Under the pieces are notes generated by a model. It worked only from the letters and a program-made list of their open reading frames with translations. It was not told where the DNA came from and ran no database searches. Positions 32,296 through 39,563 of a stretch of DNA of 39,563 nt are shown in pieces. A program made the position numbers and the translations under genes. The DNA is from Nitrosomonadales bacterium (GTDB taxonomy: Bacteria > Pseudomonadota > Gammaproteobacteria > Burkholderiales > Gallionellaceae), in the NCBI GenBank assembly GCA_016183575.1, contig JACPEI010000072.1:1-39563 (forward strand), written 5' to 3'. Positions within the stretch are counted from its first letter, which is position 1. Each line of letters starts with the position of its first letter.

Positions 32296-33662
32296 GCGGA
32301 TTTCCTTGTGCCTTGTGGCTTGCGGCGTGTTTTGAACAGTGCTTGCAACGCTGCGCGCGGCAGTTTTCCGGTGCGGTTGCGCGGCAGCGCATCCACAAAC
32401 AGCAGGGGGCGCGGCAGGAAAACCGGGTCAATATGTTCGCGCAGCGCCGCCAGCAGATGCGGCGCATCCAACCCCGGAGCCACCACGCATGCGGCAAGCC
32501 GGGTGACATGGTCGGGGCTGGTTTCATCGGGCATGTAAAAAGCGCCATCCTTCACGCCGGGAATGCTGTTGAGCAGGTGGTTGAGGCTCGCCAGCGAATG
32601 CCGTTTGCCGGCGATATTGACCAGATCGGCGATGCGCTCGTGCAGCAAAAAATGCTCGCCGCTAAGCGGTTCGATCCTGTCGTTCATCGCGACCGGCGTC
32701 TCGATGTGGCCGCCGCACGCGCGCACGCGGTCGCCCTCGGCGATCAATTTTATCCCGGGAAGCAGCTGCCATTCCGCGCTTTGCGTGGGGCGGCGGGTGG
32801 CAACCTGGCCGGTTTCGGTGCTGCCATAGATTTCCGTCAGCGGCGCATGGCAGCACGCCTCGATGTCCTGCGCGAGTTGGGCAGACAGCGGCGCAGTGGC
32901 GGATACCACCCCTGCGATCTCCGGCAGCGCCAGCCCCGCATCCAGCAAGGCGCGCAGATGCACGGGCGAGGACACCAGCACTCGCGGCGCGGGCACCGCC
33001 GCCAGAGCCTGGCAAATATCGGCCGGGTAAAACGGCTGCGCATGGCTGAGCGCGTTGCCGCTGTGCCATGCCATTAGTAGCGTGGACTCAAGCCCGTACA
33101 TATGTTGCGGCGGCACCGTGCCAACGATGGTGCAGGGTAGGGGCACGGCGCGCCGTGCCCGTACTAGCCCCAGGCGCAATGCCTCGGCCTGCACGCTGCT
33201 GACCAGCGCGCCCCAGGTTTTGGGATGCGGTTGCGGGGTGCCGGTCGAGCCTGAAGTGAAGACCACCGCGATGCGCTGCGTGGCTTCAATTTGCGGAATG
33301 GCAAATGCGCCCGGTGGGCTGACGCCCATGGCCGGGTAGCGCAGCCGGGGCAGATCCACCGTGCATGGGTCGCTGTCCGTCAGACAGAACACATCCGGCG
33401 CAAAACCCCTGATCTGGCGCACCACTTCCGCTGTGTGGGCAGAAGGCAGCAGGCTGACTTTGCCGGACACGATGGCGGCCGCCAGACCCACGCTGAAACG
33501 GTAACGATCGCCGCATAGATTGAGCAGGTGACTCCCCGCGGGAAGCAGGGCGGCAAGCTCGCCGACCTCGGCCAGGAACTGGCGCAGCGAGACGGCGCCA
33601 TCGGCGCGCCAGGCGATGATGCTGTCCGGGGAGATATGGGATACCAGCGGCAGTGAAGGCAT
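32292..33662 (-). CDS. AMP-dependent acyl-CoA ligase-like enzyme (ApeH type)
   Basis: A 456-residue adenylate-forming enzyme that probably activates the hydroxybenzoate starter and loads it on the ACP. The phosphate loop is AVVFTSGSTGTPQPHPKTW, the adenine motif EIYGSTETGQVATR, and the C-terminal lysine motif RNRTGKLPRAAL. The open frame continues upstream, but the ATG at 33660-33662 gives the normal N-terminus (MPSLPLVSHISPDSIIAWRA) and lies 17 bp after the stop of the membrane-protein gene. Paired with a chorismatase, a benzoate-type substrate is likely. Confidence 0.9.
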   Translation of the reverse strand: MPSLPLVSHISPDSIIAWRADGAVSLRQFLAEVGELAALLPAGSHLLNLCGDRYRFSVGLAAAIVSGKVSLLPSAHTAEVVRQIRGFAPDVFCLTDSDPCTVDLPRLRYPAMGVSPPGAFAIPQIEATQRIAVVFTSGSTGTPQPHPKTWGALVSSVQAEALRLGLVRARRAVPLPCTIVGTVPPQHMYGLESTLLMAWHSGNALSHAQPFYPADICQALAAVPAPRVLVSSPVHLRALLDAGLALPEIAGVVSATAPLSAQLAQDIEACCHAPLTEIYGSTETGQVATRRPTQSAEWQLLPGIKLIAEGDRVRACGGHIETPVAMNDRIEPLSGEHFLLHERIADLVNIAGKRHSLASLNHLLNSIPGVKDGAFYMPDETSPDHVTRLAACVVAPGLDAPHLLAALREHIDPVFLPRPLLFVDALPRNRTGKLPRAALQALFKTRRKPQGTRKSA

Positions 33663-33679
33663 GATCGGGGCTGCAACGA

Positions 33680-34318
33680 TCAGCGTGGACGCGCCGGGGT
33701 GTTCCTGAATGCCCGCACCGCATCGAGGATATGCGCATTCTGTATATCGGGCAGCACCCATCTGCGTACCCAGTATTCGGCAATGAACATCGACGCGACC
33801 AAAGGCAGCGTCAGGAAATTGGCAAAAACCGACCATGAGGCCAACGGCGCCAGAAAGAAGAGCAGGGTGGAAGTCAACGCCATCGCGGCAAAAAATAAGC
33901 TCCATGCGACCGTGACCTGACGTGCATAAAGTTCATGCTGCGGCGTCAACGGTGCATGCACCGCCTCGGCGAAGCGGGTGCAGAGCGGTTGCCGCCCGGC
34001 GATCAAAGTGCGACCAAAAGTCATGAACAGTATCAGTTGCATACCCACATGTTGCAGCCAGTAAACCAGCCCGAAATGGAGCTCAAGCGCCGGCCATCCG
34101 GCCCACAGCGCAACACAAGACAGCATCAGCACACCCAGCATGATGGAGCGCCGGGGTGAATTCCACGCCAGCACCAGCGCGATCAATACCACGGGCGCAA
34201 TGGCTACCAATGCACCCAGGCTGCCGCTGTGCGCGGATTCGTTCGTGTAATGCGCCAGCAGCGGATAGCCGATCGCCAGCGCGGCAATGCCCAGCCAGCG
34301 CGCGATGCGGCGTGCCAT
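33680..34318 (-). CDS. COG4648-like membrane protein of the aryl-polyene locus (ApeG type)
   Basis: A 212-residue polytopic inner-membrane protein. Hydrophobic segments lie near residues 8-24, 35-52 (ALVAIAPVVLIALVLAW), 57-75, 83-100, 138-155 and 157-180. YWLQHVGMQLILFMTFGRTL and FFAAMALTSTLLFFLAPLAS match the family found next to ACP and ligase genes in such loci. The molecular role is unknown. Its start overlaps the ACP stop (TGATG). Confidence 0.85.
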   Translation of the reverse strand: MARRIARWLGIAALAIGYPLLAHYTNESAHSGSLGALVAIAPVVLIALVLAWNSPRRSIMLGVLMLSCVALWAGWPALELHFGLVYWLQHVGMQLILFMTFGRTLIAGRQPLCTRFAEAVHAPLTPQHELYARQVTVAWSLFFAAMALTSTLLFFLAPLASWSVFANFLTLPLVASMFIAEYWVRRWVLPDIQNAHILDAVRAFRNTPARPR

Positions 34319-34617
34319 CAGCGGGTTCTCTGCGCTGCGATATAGTCGGAGAGGCTGCGCAGCGAGTTGAAAACTTGCCGGTTGTCTGCGCCGTCGCTGC
34401 GCAGCTGCAGGCCATAACGCTTGGAGACCACCAGCGCGACTTCCAGCACATCGATCGAGTCCAGGCCCAGGCCCTCGCCATACAGCGGGGCATCAGGGAT
34501 GATTTGATCTGCCGTGACCTCGAGGTTCAGACACTCAACCATCAATTCAGCAACTTCGCGTTGCAAATCTGCAGTGCTGGAGATATTAGGTTTCGGGTTA
34601 TCTTGCATGGTGTTCAT
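34318..34617 (-). CDS. Acyl carrier protein
   Basis: Carries the growing polyene on a phosphopantetheine arm. GLGLDSIDVLEVALVVSKRY contains Ser54 in the invariant DSI motif (numbered from the ATG at 34615-34617). Upstream frame codons back to a GTG at 34644 are possible but give an unusual N-terminus. About 99 residues, slightly longer than FabC-type ACP. Aryl-polyene loci usually carry two ACP genes; only this one is seen. It is the first recognisable gene of the nine-gene minus-strand operon. Confidence 0.9.
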   Translation of the reverse strand: MNTMQDNPKPNISSTADLQREVAELMVECLNLEVTADQIIPDAPLYGEGLGLDSIDVLEVALVVSKRYGLQLRSDGADNRQVFNSLRSLSDYIAAQRTR

Positions 34618-34723
34618 AGAAGTGAGCTTCTTGCAAAATTCCACGTCCGGGTGGAATCAAGCGCCGAATGAAGTAGAGATGGATAGCCATTGCCGGCAGG
34701 ATGCAAGTCGTCAGAACAAACAT
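34598..34723 (-). CDS. Possible 41-residue membrane peptide overlapping the ACP start
   Basis: ATG at 34721-34723 to TAA at 34598-34600 encodes MFVLTTCILPAMAIHLYFIR followed by RLIPPGRGILQEAHFYEHHAR. It has one hydrophobic segment with basic residues after it. Upstream codons stay open for about 30 more triplets without a good start. I do not recognise it; it may be the last piece of a gene lost from the head of the operon. Confidence 0.3.
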   Translation of the reverse strand: MFVLTTCILPAMAIHLYFIRRLIPPGRGILQEAHFYEHHAR

Positions 34724-34840
34724 CGCGCTTGAAATGAATACTACGCAACGCACAGAAATAATGCAACGGTGGCAGGTGGACTCAGCCTCGACATTGATCG
34801 AGAAACGAACACCCGGCGGGCGGTTTATGCGCCATTCCGG

Positions 34841-35551
34841 CTAAAACCACTCATGCGGCATCAAGTAGCGCCATTGCCCGGGCGGCAATTTGGCCATTGA
34901 CACACGCCCGATCCGGAGCCGTTTCATCGCCAACACCTGCAGCCCGACACTCTTGCACATATGCGCGATCTGGCCGGGTTGCACCCCCTTGAGGGCGAAA
35001 CGCAGCCGGGTTTCGTTCTGCCAGCTGACCTTGACCGGCGGCAGTGCCCGGCCATTAAAACTGAGCCCGTGGTTGAGCAGCTTGAGCCCATCGGCAGGCA
35101 ATTCACCCGCGACCTCCACCACATATTCCTGCTCGAGCGTGGCGGCATCGTCCTTCAGCTTGCGCGCCACATGCCAGTCCTGGGTAAACACCAGCAGGCC
35201 GGACGCATTCCTCTCCAGCGGTATGCCCTGCGTCAGCCGGACAAAGTGTTGCTTGAGCAGGTGGATGCCGGAAGGATCGTCAGCCGCGCGCGTATCGGCG
35301 CAAATCAGCTGCTGCGCGGCATTGGCATCCATGCCCGGCATCAGGTGAAACAAAATGGTCGCCGGTTCAACCGGCGTGAGGCTGGCTTCGGGATGGAGCT
35401 CGACCTTCTGCTGCGACACCATGAACTGCGGCTCTTCCACCACCTGCCCATCAACCGTTACCCAGCCGCCCGCGATATAAAGCTCGGCCTCCCGGCGAGA
35501 GCAGGGGACTGATTCGGCGAGGCGTTTTGCGAGGCGGACGGGGGCGGTCAT
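34841..35551 (-). CDS. S4-domain rRNA pseudouridine synthase (RsuA/RluF-like)
   Basis: A 236-residue RNA-modifying enzyme homologue. Residues 4-48 form an S4 RNA-binding domain (VRLAKRLAESVPCSRREAEL; AGGWVTVDGQVVEEP). The catalytic domain follows, with LERNASGLLVFTQDWHV where active members have RLDxx(S/T)xGLLLxTND; the catalytic Asp position aligns to Glu113. LEQEYVVEVAGELP and the C-terminal LKGVQPGQIAHMCKSVGLQV, LAMKRLRIG match RluF-like proteins. A subfamily with this Glu seems to exist in betaproteobacteria, so it may be a natural variant rather than a mutation. Activity is uncertain. Confidence 0.82.
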   Translation of the reverse strand: MTAPVRLAKRLAESVPCSRREAELYIAGGWVTVDGQVVEEPQFMVSQQKVELHPEASLTPVEPATILFHLMPGMDANAAQQLICADTRAADDPSGIHLLKQHFVRLTQGIPLERNASGLLVFTQDWHVARKLKDDAATLEQEYVVEVAGELPADGLKLLNHGLSFNGRALPPVKVSWQNETRLRFALKGVQPGQIAHMCKSVGLQVLAMKRLRIGRVSMAKLPPGQWRYLMPHEWF

Positions 35552-35641
35552 GGGAGGTGCGTCTCGGAATCAAGGAGCCGCATTGTAAACGCTCATGCCT
35601 TGTAAACGCCCAGGCTTGGCGATCCCCTGTAAAATGCAGGC

Positions 35642-35878
35642 ATGGACGCCATTAAAAAACCAGCCAACCCTCCCAGCCTGGACGGCATCACCCTCGAAGC
35701 CATCGTCACTTACCTATCCGAAAACATGGGCTGGGAAGCGATGGCTGCCGCCGTGCCAGTGCGCTGCTTCACTCACGATCCCAGCATCAAATCCAGCCTG
35801 AAGTTTTTGCGCAGAACACCGTGGGCGCGCAAGAAGGTGGAGCAGTTGTATCTGAAACAGGCTCAAGCCCCTCGTTAA
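35642..35878 (+). CDS. VF530 family (DUF2132) DNA-binding-like protein
   Basis: A 78-residue basic cytosolic protein. LDGITLEAIVTYLSENMGWE, RCFTHDPSIKSSLKFLRRTP and WARKKVEQLYL are diagnostic of the VF530/DUF2132 family, a small helical fold thought to bind DNA. Length is normal. It is alone on its strand, divergent from the pseudouridine synthase. Function unknown. Confidence 0.9.
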   Translation: MDAIKKPANPPSLDGITLEAIVTYLSENMGWEAMAAAVPVRCFTHDPSIKSSLKFLRRTPWARKKVEQLYLKQAQAPR

Positions 35879-36090
35879 ATCTGATTTTTCACGCAGGGAT
35901 AGCTGGCTGTTGCGACGGGCAACACTCCTTCTGCTTTCGCAAATTCTAGTGTGTTGCATCGACGGGTTGAATCCGCAATTGAAAAGCCGACGTTGGCGAG
36001 TAGACTGTTGAACAGTCGCAACGGCCAGGAACGGACAGCCACTTAACTGTGTTGCTCTATTCCTTATGAACAGGTTGTCGTGAAACTACT

Positions 36091-36120
36091 TGAGAATGAG
36101 GCTACGGTTGTTTTTATAAA
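36091..36120 (+). promoter_or_regulatory. Candidate sigma-70 promoter for the Cys-rich protein gene
   Basis: TTGAGA (36091-36096) and TTATAA (36115-36120) with an 18-bp spacer lie 20 bp before the start codon, which itself has GGGAG as ribosome site. Short leader, so a plausible promoter. Confidence 0.45.
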
Positions 36121-36140
36121 CAAACAAAGGGAGTGGGCAA

Positions 36141-36518
36141 ATGAAAAACTGGAAGATGGCCATACTTGCAGGTGTTTTTTGTTTATCTATGGCGGCTGGG
36201 GTCTCGGCAGCACAAAATGCAAAGCCCTGCGCTGAAGACGTTGCTAAATTTTGCAAGGGTGTGCAACCAGGGCAAGGGAGTTTAGCGCAATGCCTCAAGG
36301 AGCATTCAAACGAATTATCGCCTGCCTGCAAGGAAAATATAAAAATAGTGAAAGAAAAGATTCAGGATTTTGTCCAAGCGTGCAAAACAGATAAAGAAAG
36401 ACTTTGTAAAGACATAAAACCTGGAGCAGGCAGAATCATTCAATGTCTCAAACAACATGAAGGTGAATTGTCCCCAGCGTGCAGAGAAAAGATGGAGCAA
36501 CCTAAAGGTCGGCAGTAA
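36141..36518 (+). CDS. Secreted Cys-rich repeat (GLG1-like) protein
   Basis: A 125-residue exported protein with a clear signal peptide (MKNWKMAILAGVFCLSMAAG, cut near VSAA). The mature part holds two repeats with eight Cys: C-AEDVAKFC-KGVQPGQGSLAQC-LKEHSNELSPAC, and C-KTDKERLC-KDIKPGAGRIIQC-LKQHEGELSPAC. The spacing is that of the cysteine-rich repeat first described in the Golgi protein GLG1 and found in many proteobacterial periplasmic proteins. Four disulfides are expected in the periplasm. The gene is AT-richer than its neighbours, which hints at acquisition. Function unknown. Confidence 0.82.
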   Translation: MKNWKMAILAGVFCLSMAAGVSAAQNAKPCAEDVAKFCKGVQPGQGSLAQCLKEHSNELSPACKENIKIVKEKIQDFVQACKTDKERLCKDIKPGAGRIIQCLKQHEGELSPACREKMEQPKGRQ

Positions 36519-36597
36519 CCTGTAAGTCTAATTTCGGATGTACAAGAGGCGACAAGCGGTAAAATCCCGTTCCCTGCCAACCCCCTGACATGCCGCC

Positions 36598-37143
36598 ATG
36601 CGCCCGAAACCGCCGCCGAATTACCTTGCTGGCTACCCTGTCACCCTGGCAGAGCAGGTGCAGCGGCTGATCGAACAAGGCCTGCTGGCCGACATGCTGC
36701 TGCAGAAGTATCCGCTTGCGCACGCGGTGCGCACCGACAAGGCGCTGTATGACTATGTGCTGGAATGCAAAGGCCGGTTTCTGCGCAACGCTGGTTCACC
36801 GAGCAAGGTGGCGTTCGACGGCAAGCTGCATGTCATCCGGCACGCGCTGGGCACGCACACCAGCATCTCGCGGGTGCAGGGCTTGAAACTCAAGTCCAAA
36901 AATGAAATCCGCATAGCGGCGGTGTTCAGGGAGATGCCGCCGGAATTTTTGCGCATGATCGTGGTTCACGAATTGGCGCATATCAAGGAACGCGAGCACG
37001 ATAAGGCCTTCTATCAGCTGTGCCTGCATATGGAACCCGATTATCACCAGTTGGAGTTTGATCTGCGGGCTTACCTCAGCTATCTCGACGCGGCTGGGGT
37101 GCCGCTGTGGGCTGCTGCGGGTGTAGAGGCTGGCGCGAGTTAG
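36598..37143 (+). CDS. YgjP-like zinc metallopeptidase (DUF45/WLM-type)
   Basis: A 181-residue predicted zinc-dependent hydrolase. The metal site is VVHELAHIKEREHDKAFYQL, with His124, Glu125 and His128 in HELAH and a further His in REHDKAF, the HExxH...H pattern of YgjP/DUF45. The N-terminal stretch (PVTLAEQVQRLIEQGLLADM) is helical and distinct from classical YgjP. No signal peptide, so cytosolic. Substrate unknown. Confidence 0.85.
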   Translation: MRPKPPPNYLAGYPVTLAEQVQRLIEQGLLADMLLQKYPLAHAVRTDKALYDYVLECKGRFLRNAGSPSKVAFDGKLHVIRHALGTHTSISRVQGLKLKSKNEIRIAAVFREMPPEFLRMIVVHELAHIKEREHDKAFYQLCLHMEPDYHQLEFDLRAYLSYLDAAGVPLWAAAGVEAGAS

Positions 37144-37203
37144 GAAATCTGGAAGCAACTAAGCGACTACCGACCTGCCATTTTTGTTATGGAAATAAAC
37201 ATA

Positions 37204-37257
37204 CGTAGGTCGGGCTGTGCCCGACAGCCATATCTGGCGGGTAGAACCCGCCCTACG
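37204..37257. repeat. Double-hairpin intergenic repeat before dbpA's 3' end
   Basis: The unit contains GTCGGGCTGTGCCCGAC and GGCGGGTAGAACCCGCC hairpins and is bounded by CGTAG and CTACG. It lies between the convergent YgjP-like and dbpA genes and may act as a bidirectional stop or a REP-type element. Confidence 0.75.
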
Positions 37258-37311
37258 ATATTGCGCTATTAATTGGGAATTGACTAATCCACTCCCGAGC
37301 CCAACGCTACC

Positions 37312-38727
37312 CTACAGCGCGCGCACCTTGACCGTCTTGCCCTTCACCTTGCCTGCCGACAATTTGCGCACCGCTTCATGGGCGATGTTGCGCGCGACGG
37401 CGACGTAGGTGGACTGGTCGGTCACGGTGATTTTGCCGACCTGCTCGCGCGTGAAGCCCGCTTCGCCGGTGAGCGCGCCCAGCACGTCGCCGGGGCGAAT
37501 TTTTTCCTTGCGTCCGCCGAGTATCAGCAGCGTCACCATCGGTGGCACCAGCGGTGCTTCATTGGCGCTTTGCAGTTCGCCCAGCTCATGCCACTCCGGT
37601 TCGATGCGCATCATCTTGGCGATGCCGATAACGCGATTGCGCTCGCCCGTGCTGCACAGGCTCAGCGCCCAGCCGTTCTCGTCGGCGCGGCCGGTGCGGC
37701 CGATGCGGTGGATGTGTACTTCCGGGTCGGGCGTCACATCGGCATTGATCACCGCTTCGAGCTGCGCGATGTCCAGTCCGCGCGCCGCGACATCGGTCGC
37801 GACCAGCACCGAGCAACTGCGGTTGGCGAACTGGATCAGCACCTGATCGCGCTCGCGCTGTTCCATATCGCCGTTCAGGGTCAGCGCCTTGATGCCCTGC
37901 GCATGCAGCACTTCCAGCAGCGAGCGGCATTGCTGCTTGGTGTTACAGAAGGCCAGCGTGCTGACCGGGCGGTAATGCTTGAGCAACAGGCCGACGGCCT
38001 GCAACCGGTCCCCGTCTTCCACCTTGTAGAAGCGCTGGCGTATCTTGCTTTCCTCGTGCTGTTCCAGCAGCTTCACTTCCTGCGGCGCGCGCATGAACTG
38101 GCGCGCCAGCCGTGCGATGCCTTCGGGATAGGTCGCCGAGAACAGCAGCGTCTGGTGCTCGGCCGGGCAACGCTTCGCGACATAAGCGATGTCATCAACA
38201 AAGCCCATGTCCAGCATGCGATCCGCCTCGTCGAGCACCAGCGTGTTGAGCGCGTCCAGGTTCAACGTGCCGCGCTCCATGTGATCCATGATGCGCCCCG
38301 GTGTGCCGACGACGATATGCGCACCGTGCTCCAGGCTGGCGATCTGCGGGCGCATCGTGCTGCCGCCGCACAGCGTCAGTATCTTGATGTTGTCGGCGGA
38401 GCGCGCCAGGCGGCGGATCTCCTGCGTCACCTGATCGGCCAACTCACGCGTCGGACACAGCACCATCGCCTGCACCGCAAAGCGGCGCGGGTTCAGGCGG
38501 GTCAACAGGGGCAGCGCGAACGCCGCGGTCTTGCCGCTGCCGGTCTTCGCCTGCGCGATCAGGTCATGGCCCGCCAAAGCGATCGGCAGGCTGGCCGCCT
38601 GTATCGGGGTCATCGTCAAGTAGCCGAGCTGAAGCAAGGTCGCCAGCATGCCGGGCGACAGCGGCAGTTCATTGAAAGAGCGCCCGGCAGCGCTGGCCGG
38701 GGAGGAGGGTTGGATAATATCGGTCAT
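37312..38727 (-). CDS. dbpA: ATP-dependent RNA helicase DbpA
   Basis: A DEAD-box helicase in 50S ribosome assembly, activated by a hairpin of 23S rRNA. Motifs: Q motif (FNELPLSPGML..LGYLTMTPIQ), I AKTGSGKTAAF, Ia PTRELADQ, II VLDEADRMLDMG, III LLFSATYPEG, V VATDVAARGLD, VI HRIGRTGRA. The C-terminal domain (KEKIRPGDVLGALTGEAGFT; VGKITVTDQSTYVAVAR) is the DbpA-specific RNA-binding domain. 471 residues from the ATG at 38725-38727; a TTG two codons upstream is also open. Confidence 0.95.
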   Translation of the reverse strand: MTDIIQPSSPASAAGRSFNELPLSPGMLATLLQLGYLTMTPIQAASLPIALAGHDLIAQAKTGSGKTAAFALPLLTRLNPRRFAVQAMVLCPTRELADQVTQEIRRLARSADNIKILTLCGGSTMRPQIASLEHGAHIVVGTPGRIMDHMERGTLNLDALNTLVLDEADRMLDMGFVDDIAYVAKRCPAEHQTLLFSATYPEGIARLARQFMRAPQEVKLLEQHEESKIRQRFYKVEDGDRLQAVGLLLKHYRPVSTLAFCNTKQQCRSLLEVLHAQGIKALTLNGDMEQRERDQVLIQFANRSCSVLVATDVAARGLDIAQLEAVINADVTPDPEVHIHRIGRTGRADENGWALSLCSTGERNRVIGIAKMMRIEPEWHELGELQSANEAPLVPPMVTLLILGGRKEKIRPGDVLGALTGEAGFTREQVGKITVTDQSTYVAVARNIAHEAVRKLSAGKVKGKTVKVRAL

Positions 38728-38760
38728 GCGCAATTATTCCCTCTACGGCGCGGAATGGAT

Positions 38761-38810
38761 GCCGGGAGCGCGGACATCCTGTCCGCATGCGGGCTGGAAG
38801 CCCGCGTTCC
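38761..38810. repeat. Double-hairpin repeat upstream of dbpA
   Basis: Contains GCGGACATCCTGTCCGC and GCGGGCTGGAAGCCCGC, two neighbouring palindromes of a dispersed type, between dbpA and the ferredoxin gene. Confidence 0.72.
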
Positions 38811-38854
38811 AATTAAACCATGGCTTGAACTTTTCAAAGGGGAAGGCGAAGCCC

Positions 38855-39073
38855 TTACGTGAGCGGCAAGCGAAACGGCTTGCCGTTGGCATCCAGGAAA
38901 CAATCCACCGGGCCCACAATGACGCAGCGCGGCTGGTCAAAGTAGCCTACGCACTCGTTGCATTTATCGGGGTCGATTTCATAAACATAATCGCCTTCGG
39001 ATATCGCACCGGTCGGGCACTCCGCCTCGCAAAGGCCGCAATTGATGCAATCATCGGTAATCGATAGCGCCAT
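38855..39073 (-). CDS. YfhL-family 2[4Fe-4S] ferredoxin
   Basis: A 72-residue electron carrier with two cluster motifs: CINCGLCEAECPTGAI (CxxCxxC...CP) and CNECVGYFDQPRCVIVGPVD followed by CF. The long gap between the second and third Cys of the second motif is typical of the YfhL/Alvin-type ferredoxins. Length normal. Cytosolic; partners not evident. It probably has its own promoter in the repeat-rich stretch upstream. Confidence 0.93.
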   Translation of the reverse strand: MALSITDDCINCGLCEAECPTGAISEGDYVYEIDPDKCNECVGYFDQPRCVIVGPVDCFLDANGKPFRLPLT

Positions 39074-39119
39074 TCACACTTCTCCATGCTTTGATTCGTT
39101 AAAAGCTGCCCCGCCGGTT

Positions 39120-39140
39120 GGTCAGGCGAGAAGCCTGACC
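39120..39140. repeat. Short hairpin GGTCAGGC/GCCTGACC downstream of mdh
   Basis: An 8-bp perfect stem with a 5-nt loop lies between the ferredoxin and mdh genes. A further small hairpin, CCGGGT/ACCCGG, lies at 39166-39184. No role can be assigned. Confidence 0.5.
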
Positions 39141-39196
39141 TTGGTTACCTTACGGGATGGTTTGGCCGGGTAGTGCTCACCCGGTGCTACGCTTCG

Positions 39197-39226
39197 GAAA
39201 AATCAGACAGTGGCTGGTCTGATTTG
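39197..39226 (-). terminator. Probable Rho-independent terminator of mdh
   Basis: Reverse-strand AAATCAGAC and GTCTGATTT pair around an 8-nt loop, followed by further T. It lies about 70 bp after the mdh stop codon. Confidence 0.65.
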
Positions 39227-39293
39227 GTTGCATCTGCCGGGCAAGTTTTTTACTTGTGAGGGCTAGCCGGGTCGATTTTTACACCCGCAATCC

Positions 39294-39563
39294 TTACTCC
39301 AGCAAATGCTTCACATGGTCGCGTTCCTCGACCAGTTCGCGGTAGCTGTATTCCATGTGGTCGCGCCCCCGTTCGCTGATCGACAGGCCTTGCACGATGT
39401 GATATTCGCCCTGTTTACACCTCACCGGAAAACCGTAGATCACGCCCTCGGGGATTCCGTAGCTGCCGTCGGACGGTACGCCCATGGTCACCCAGTTGTT
39501 GTGATGTGCGCCGAGCATCCAATCGTGGACATGGTAGATGGCGGCATTCGCGGCGCTCGCTGC
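39294..39563 (-). CDS. mdh: Malate dehydrogenase (partial, C-terminal part)
   Basis: NAD-dependent malate dehydrogenase of the citric acid cycle. Only the last 89 residues are in the window: [36 protein letters not shown] and the final [19 protein letters not shown] followed by [13 protein letters not shown] is typical of the long betaproteobacterial/cytosolic-type family. The stop is TAA at 39294-39296; the N-terminus lies beyond 39563. Confidence 0.95.
   Translation of the reverse strand, partial: AASAANAAIYHVHDWMLGAHHNNWVTMGVPSDGSYGIPEGVIYGFPVRCKQGEYHIVQGLSISERGRDHMEYSYRELVEERDHVKHLLE

Noticed and set aside
39100-39260. CRISPR-like array
   Set aside because: The small hairpins here differ from each other and are not regularly spaced repeats.

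Overview
This window looks like chromosomal DNA of a betaproteobacterium of the Nitrosomonadales/Gallionellaceae type. The case rests on gene content (class I fumarase, SlyX, a short lipoprotein c-type cytochrome, VF530, YfhL ferredoxin, a betaproteobacterial-type malate dehydrogenase), high GC, ATGA-type gene overlaps and many short palindromic repeats. The genus assignment is an inference.

Layout. 1-3.2 kb: partial fumarase, slyX, a TerB-like gene, then pgsA. 3.2-4.7 kb: a Pro/Arg/His tRNA cluster, a decayed phage-type integrase and a small orphan gene. 4.7-8.3 kb: a SEC-C/TPR/methyltransferase fusion protein, a cytochrome c and a PNPOx-like flavoprotein. 8.4-11.9 kb: rlmJ, a family-5-like uracil-DNA glycosylase and uvrC. 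12.0-17.6 kb: first part of an aryl-polyene/xanthomonadin-like pigment locus (chorismatase, acyltransferase and glycosyltransferase on +; a dehydratase and two ketosynthase-fold proteins on -). 17.6-26.0 kb: unrelated genes (msrB, a DipZ-like thiol-disulfide protein, SRPBCC, DUF1571-like, cupredoxin, YebC-like, a CHASE/PAS hybrid histidine kinase). 26.3-34.6 kb: second part of the pigment locus, one tightly overlapped minus-strand operon (ACP, membrane protein, acyl-CoA-ligase-like, dehydratase, acyltransferase, LolA-like, MMPL exporter, deacetylase, PAP2). 34.8-39.6 kb: pseudouridine synthase, VF530, a Cys-rich secreted protein, a YgjP-like metallopeptidase, dbpA, a ferredoxin and partial mdh.

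How the genes fit together. The chorismatase would supply a hydroxybenzoate starter, the ligase-like protein would load it on the ACP, and ketosynthase/chain-length-factor and two hot-dog dehydratases would extend it to a polyene. Acyltransferases and the glycosyltransferase would attach it to a lipid, and the LolA-like/MMPL pair would move it to the outer membrane. No ketoreductase or second ACP was found here, and only the tail of a methyltransferase remains, so the locus is rearranged and partly eroded.

The most unusual signal is a set of short palindromic repeats lying inside genes in open reading frame. One roughly 54-61 bp family (called type B here) occurs in uvrC, in a dehydratase gene and beside tRNA-His. 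Its lower stem shows a compensatory base change and its hairpin tip is entirely different between copies, and in both genes it is read in the same frame. The dehydratase copy sits inside another repeat (type A). Another palindrome supplies the Shine-Dalgarno, start codon and first codons of uvrC plus the last codons of the upstream gene. A further palindrome sits at the ketosynthase/chain-length-factor junction, flanked by a 17-bp direct duplication of the stop/start overlap. Two degraded copies of the uvrC 3' end lie upstream of pgsA, pointing to an old uvrC-pgsA linkage.
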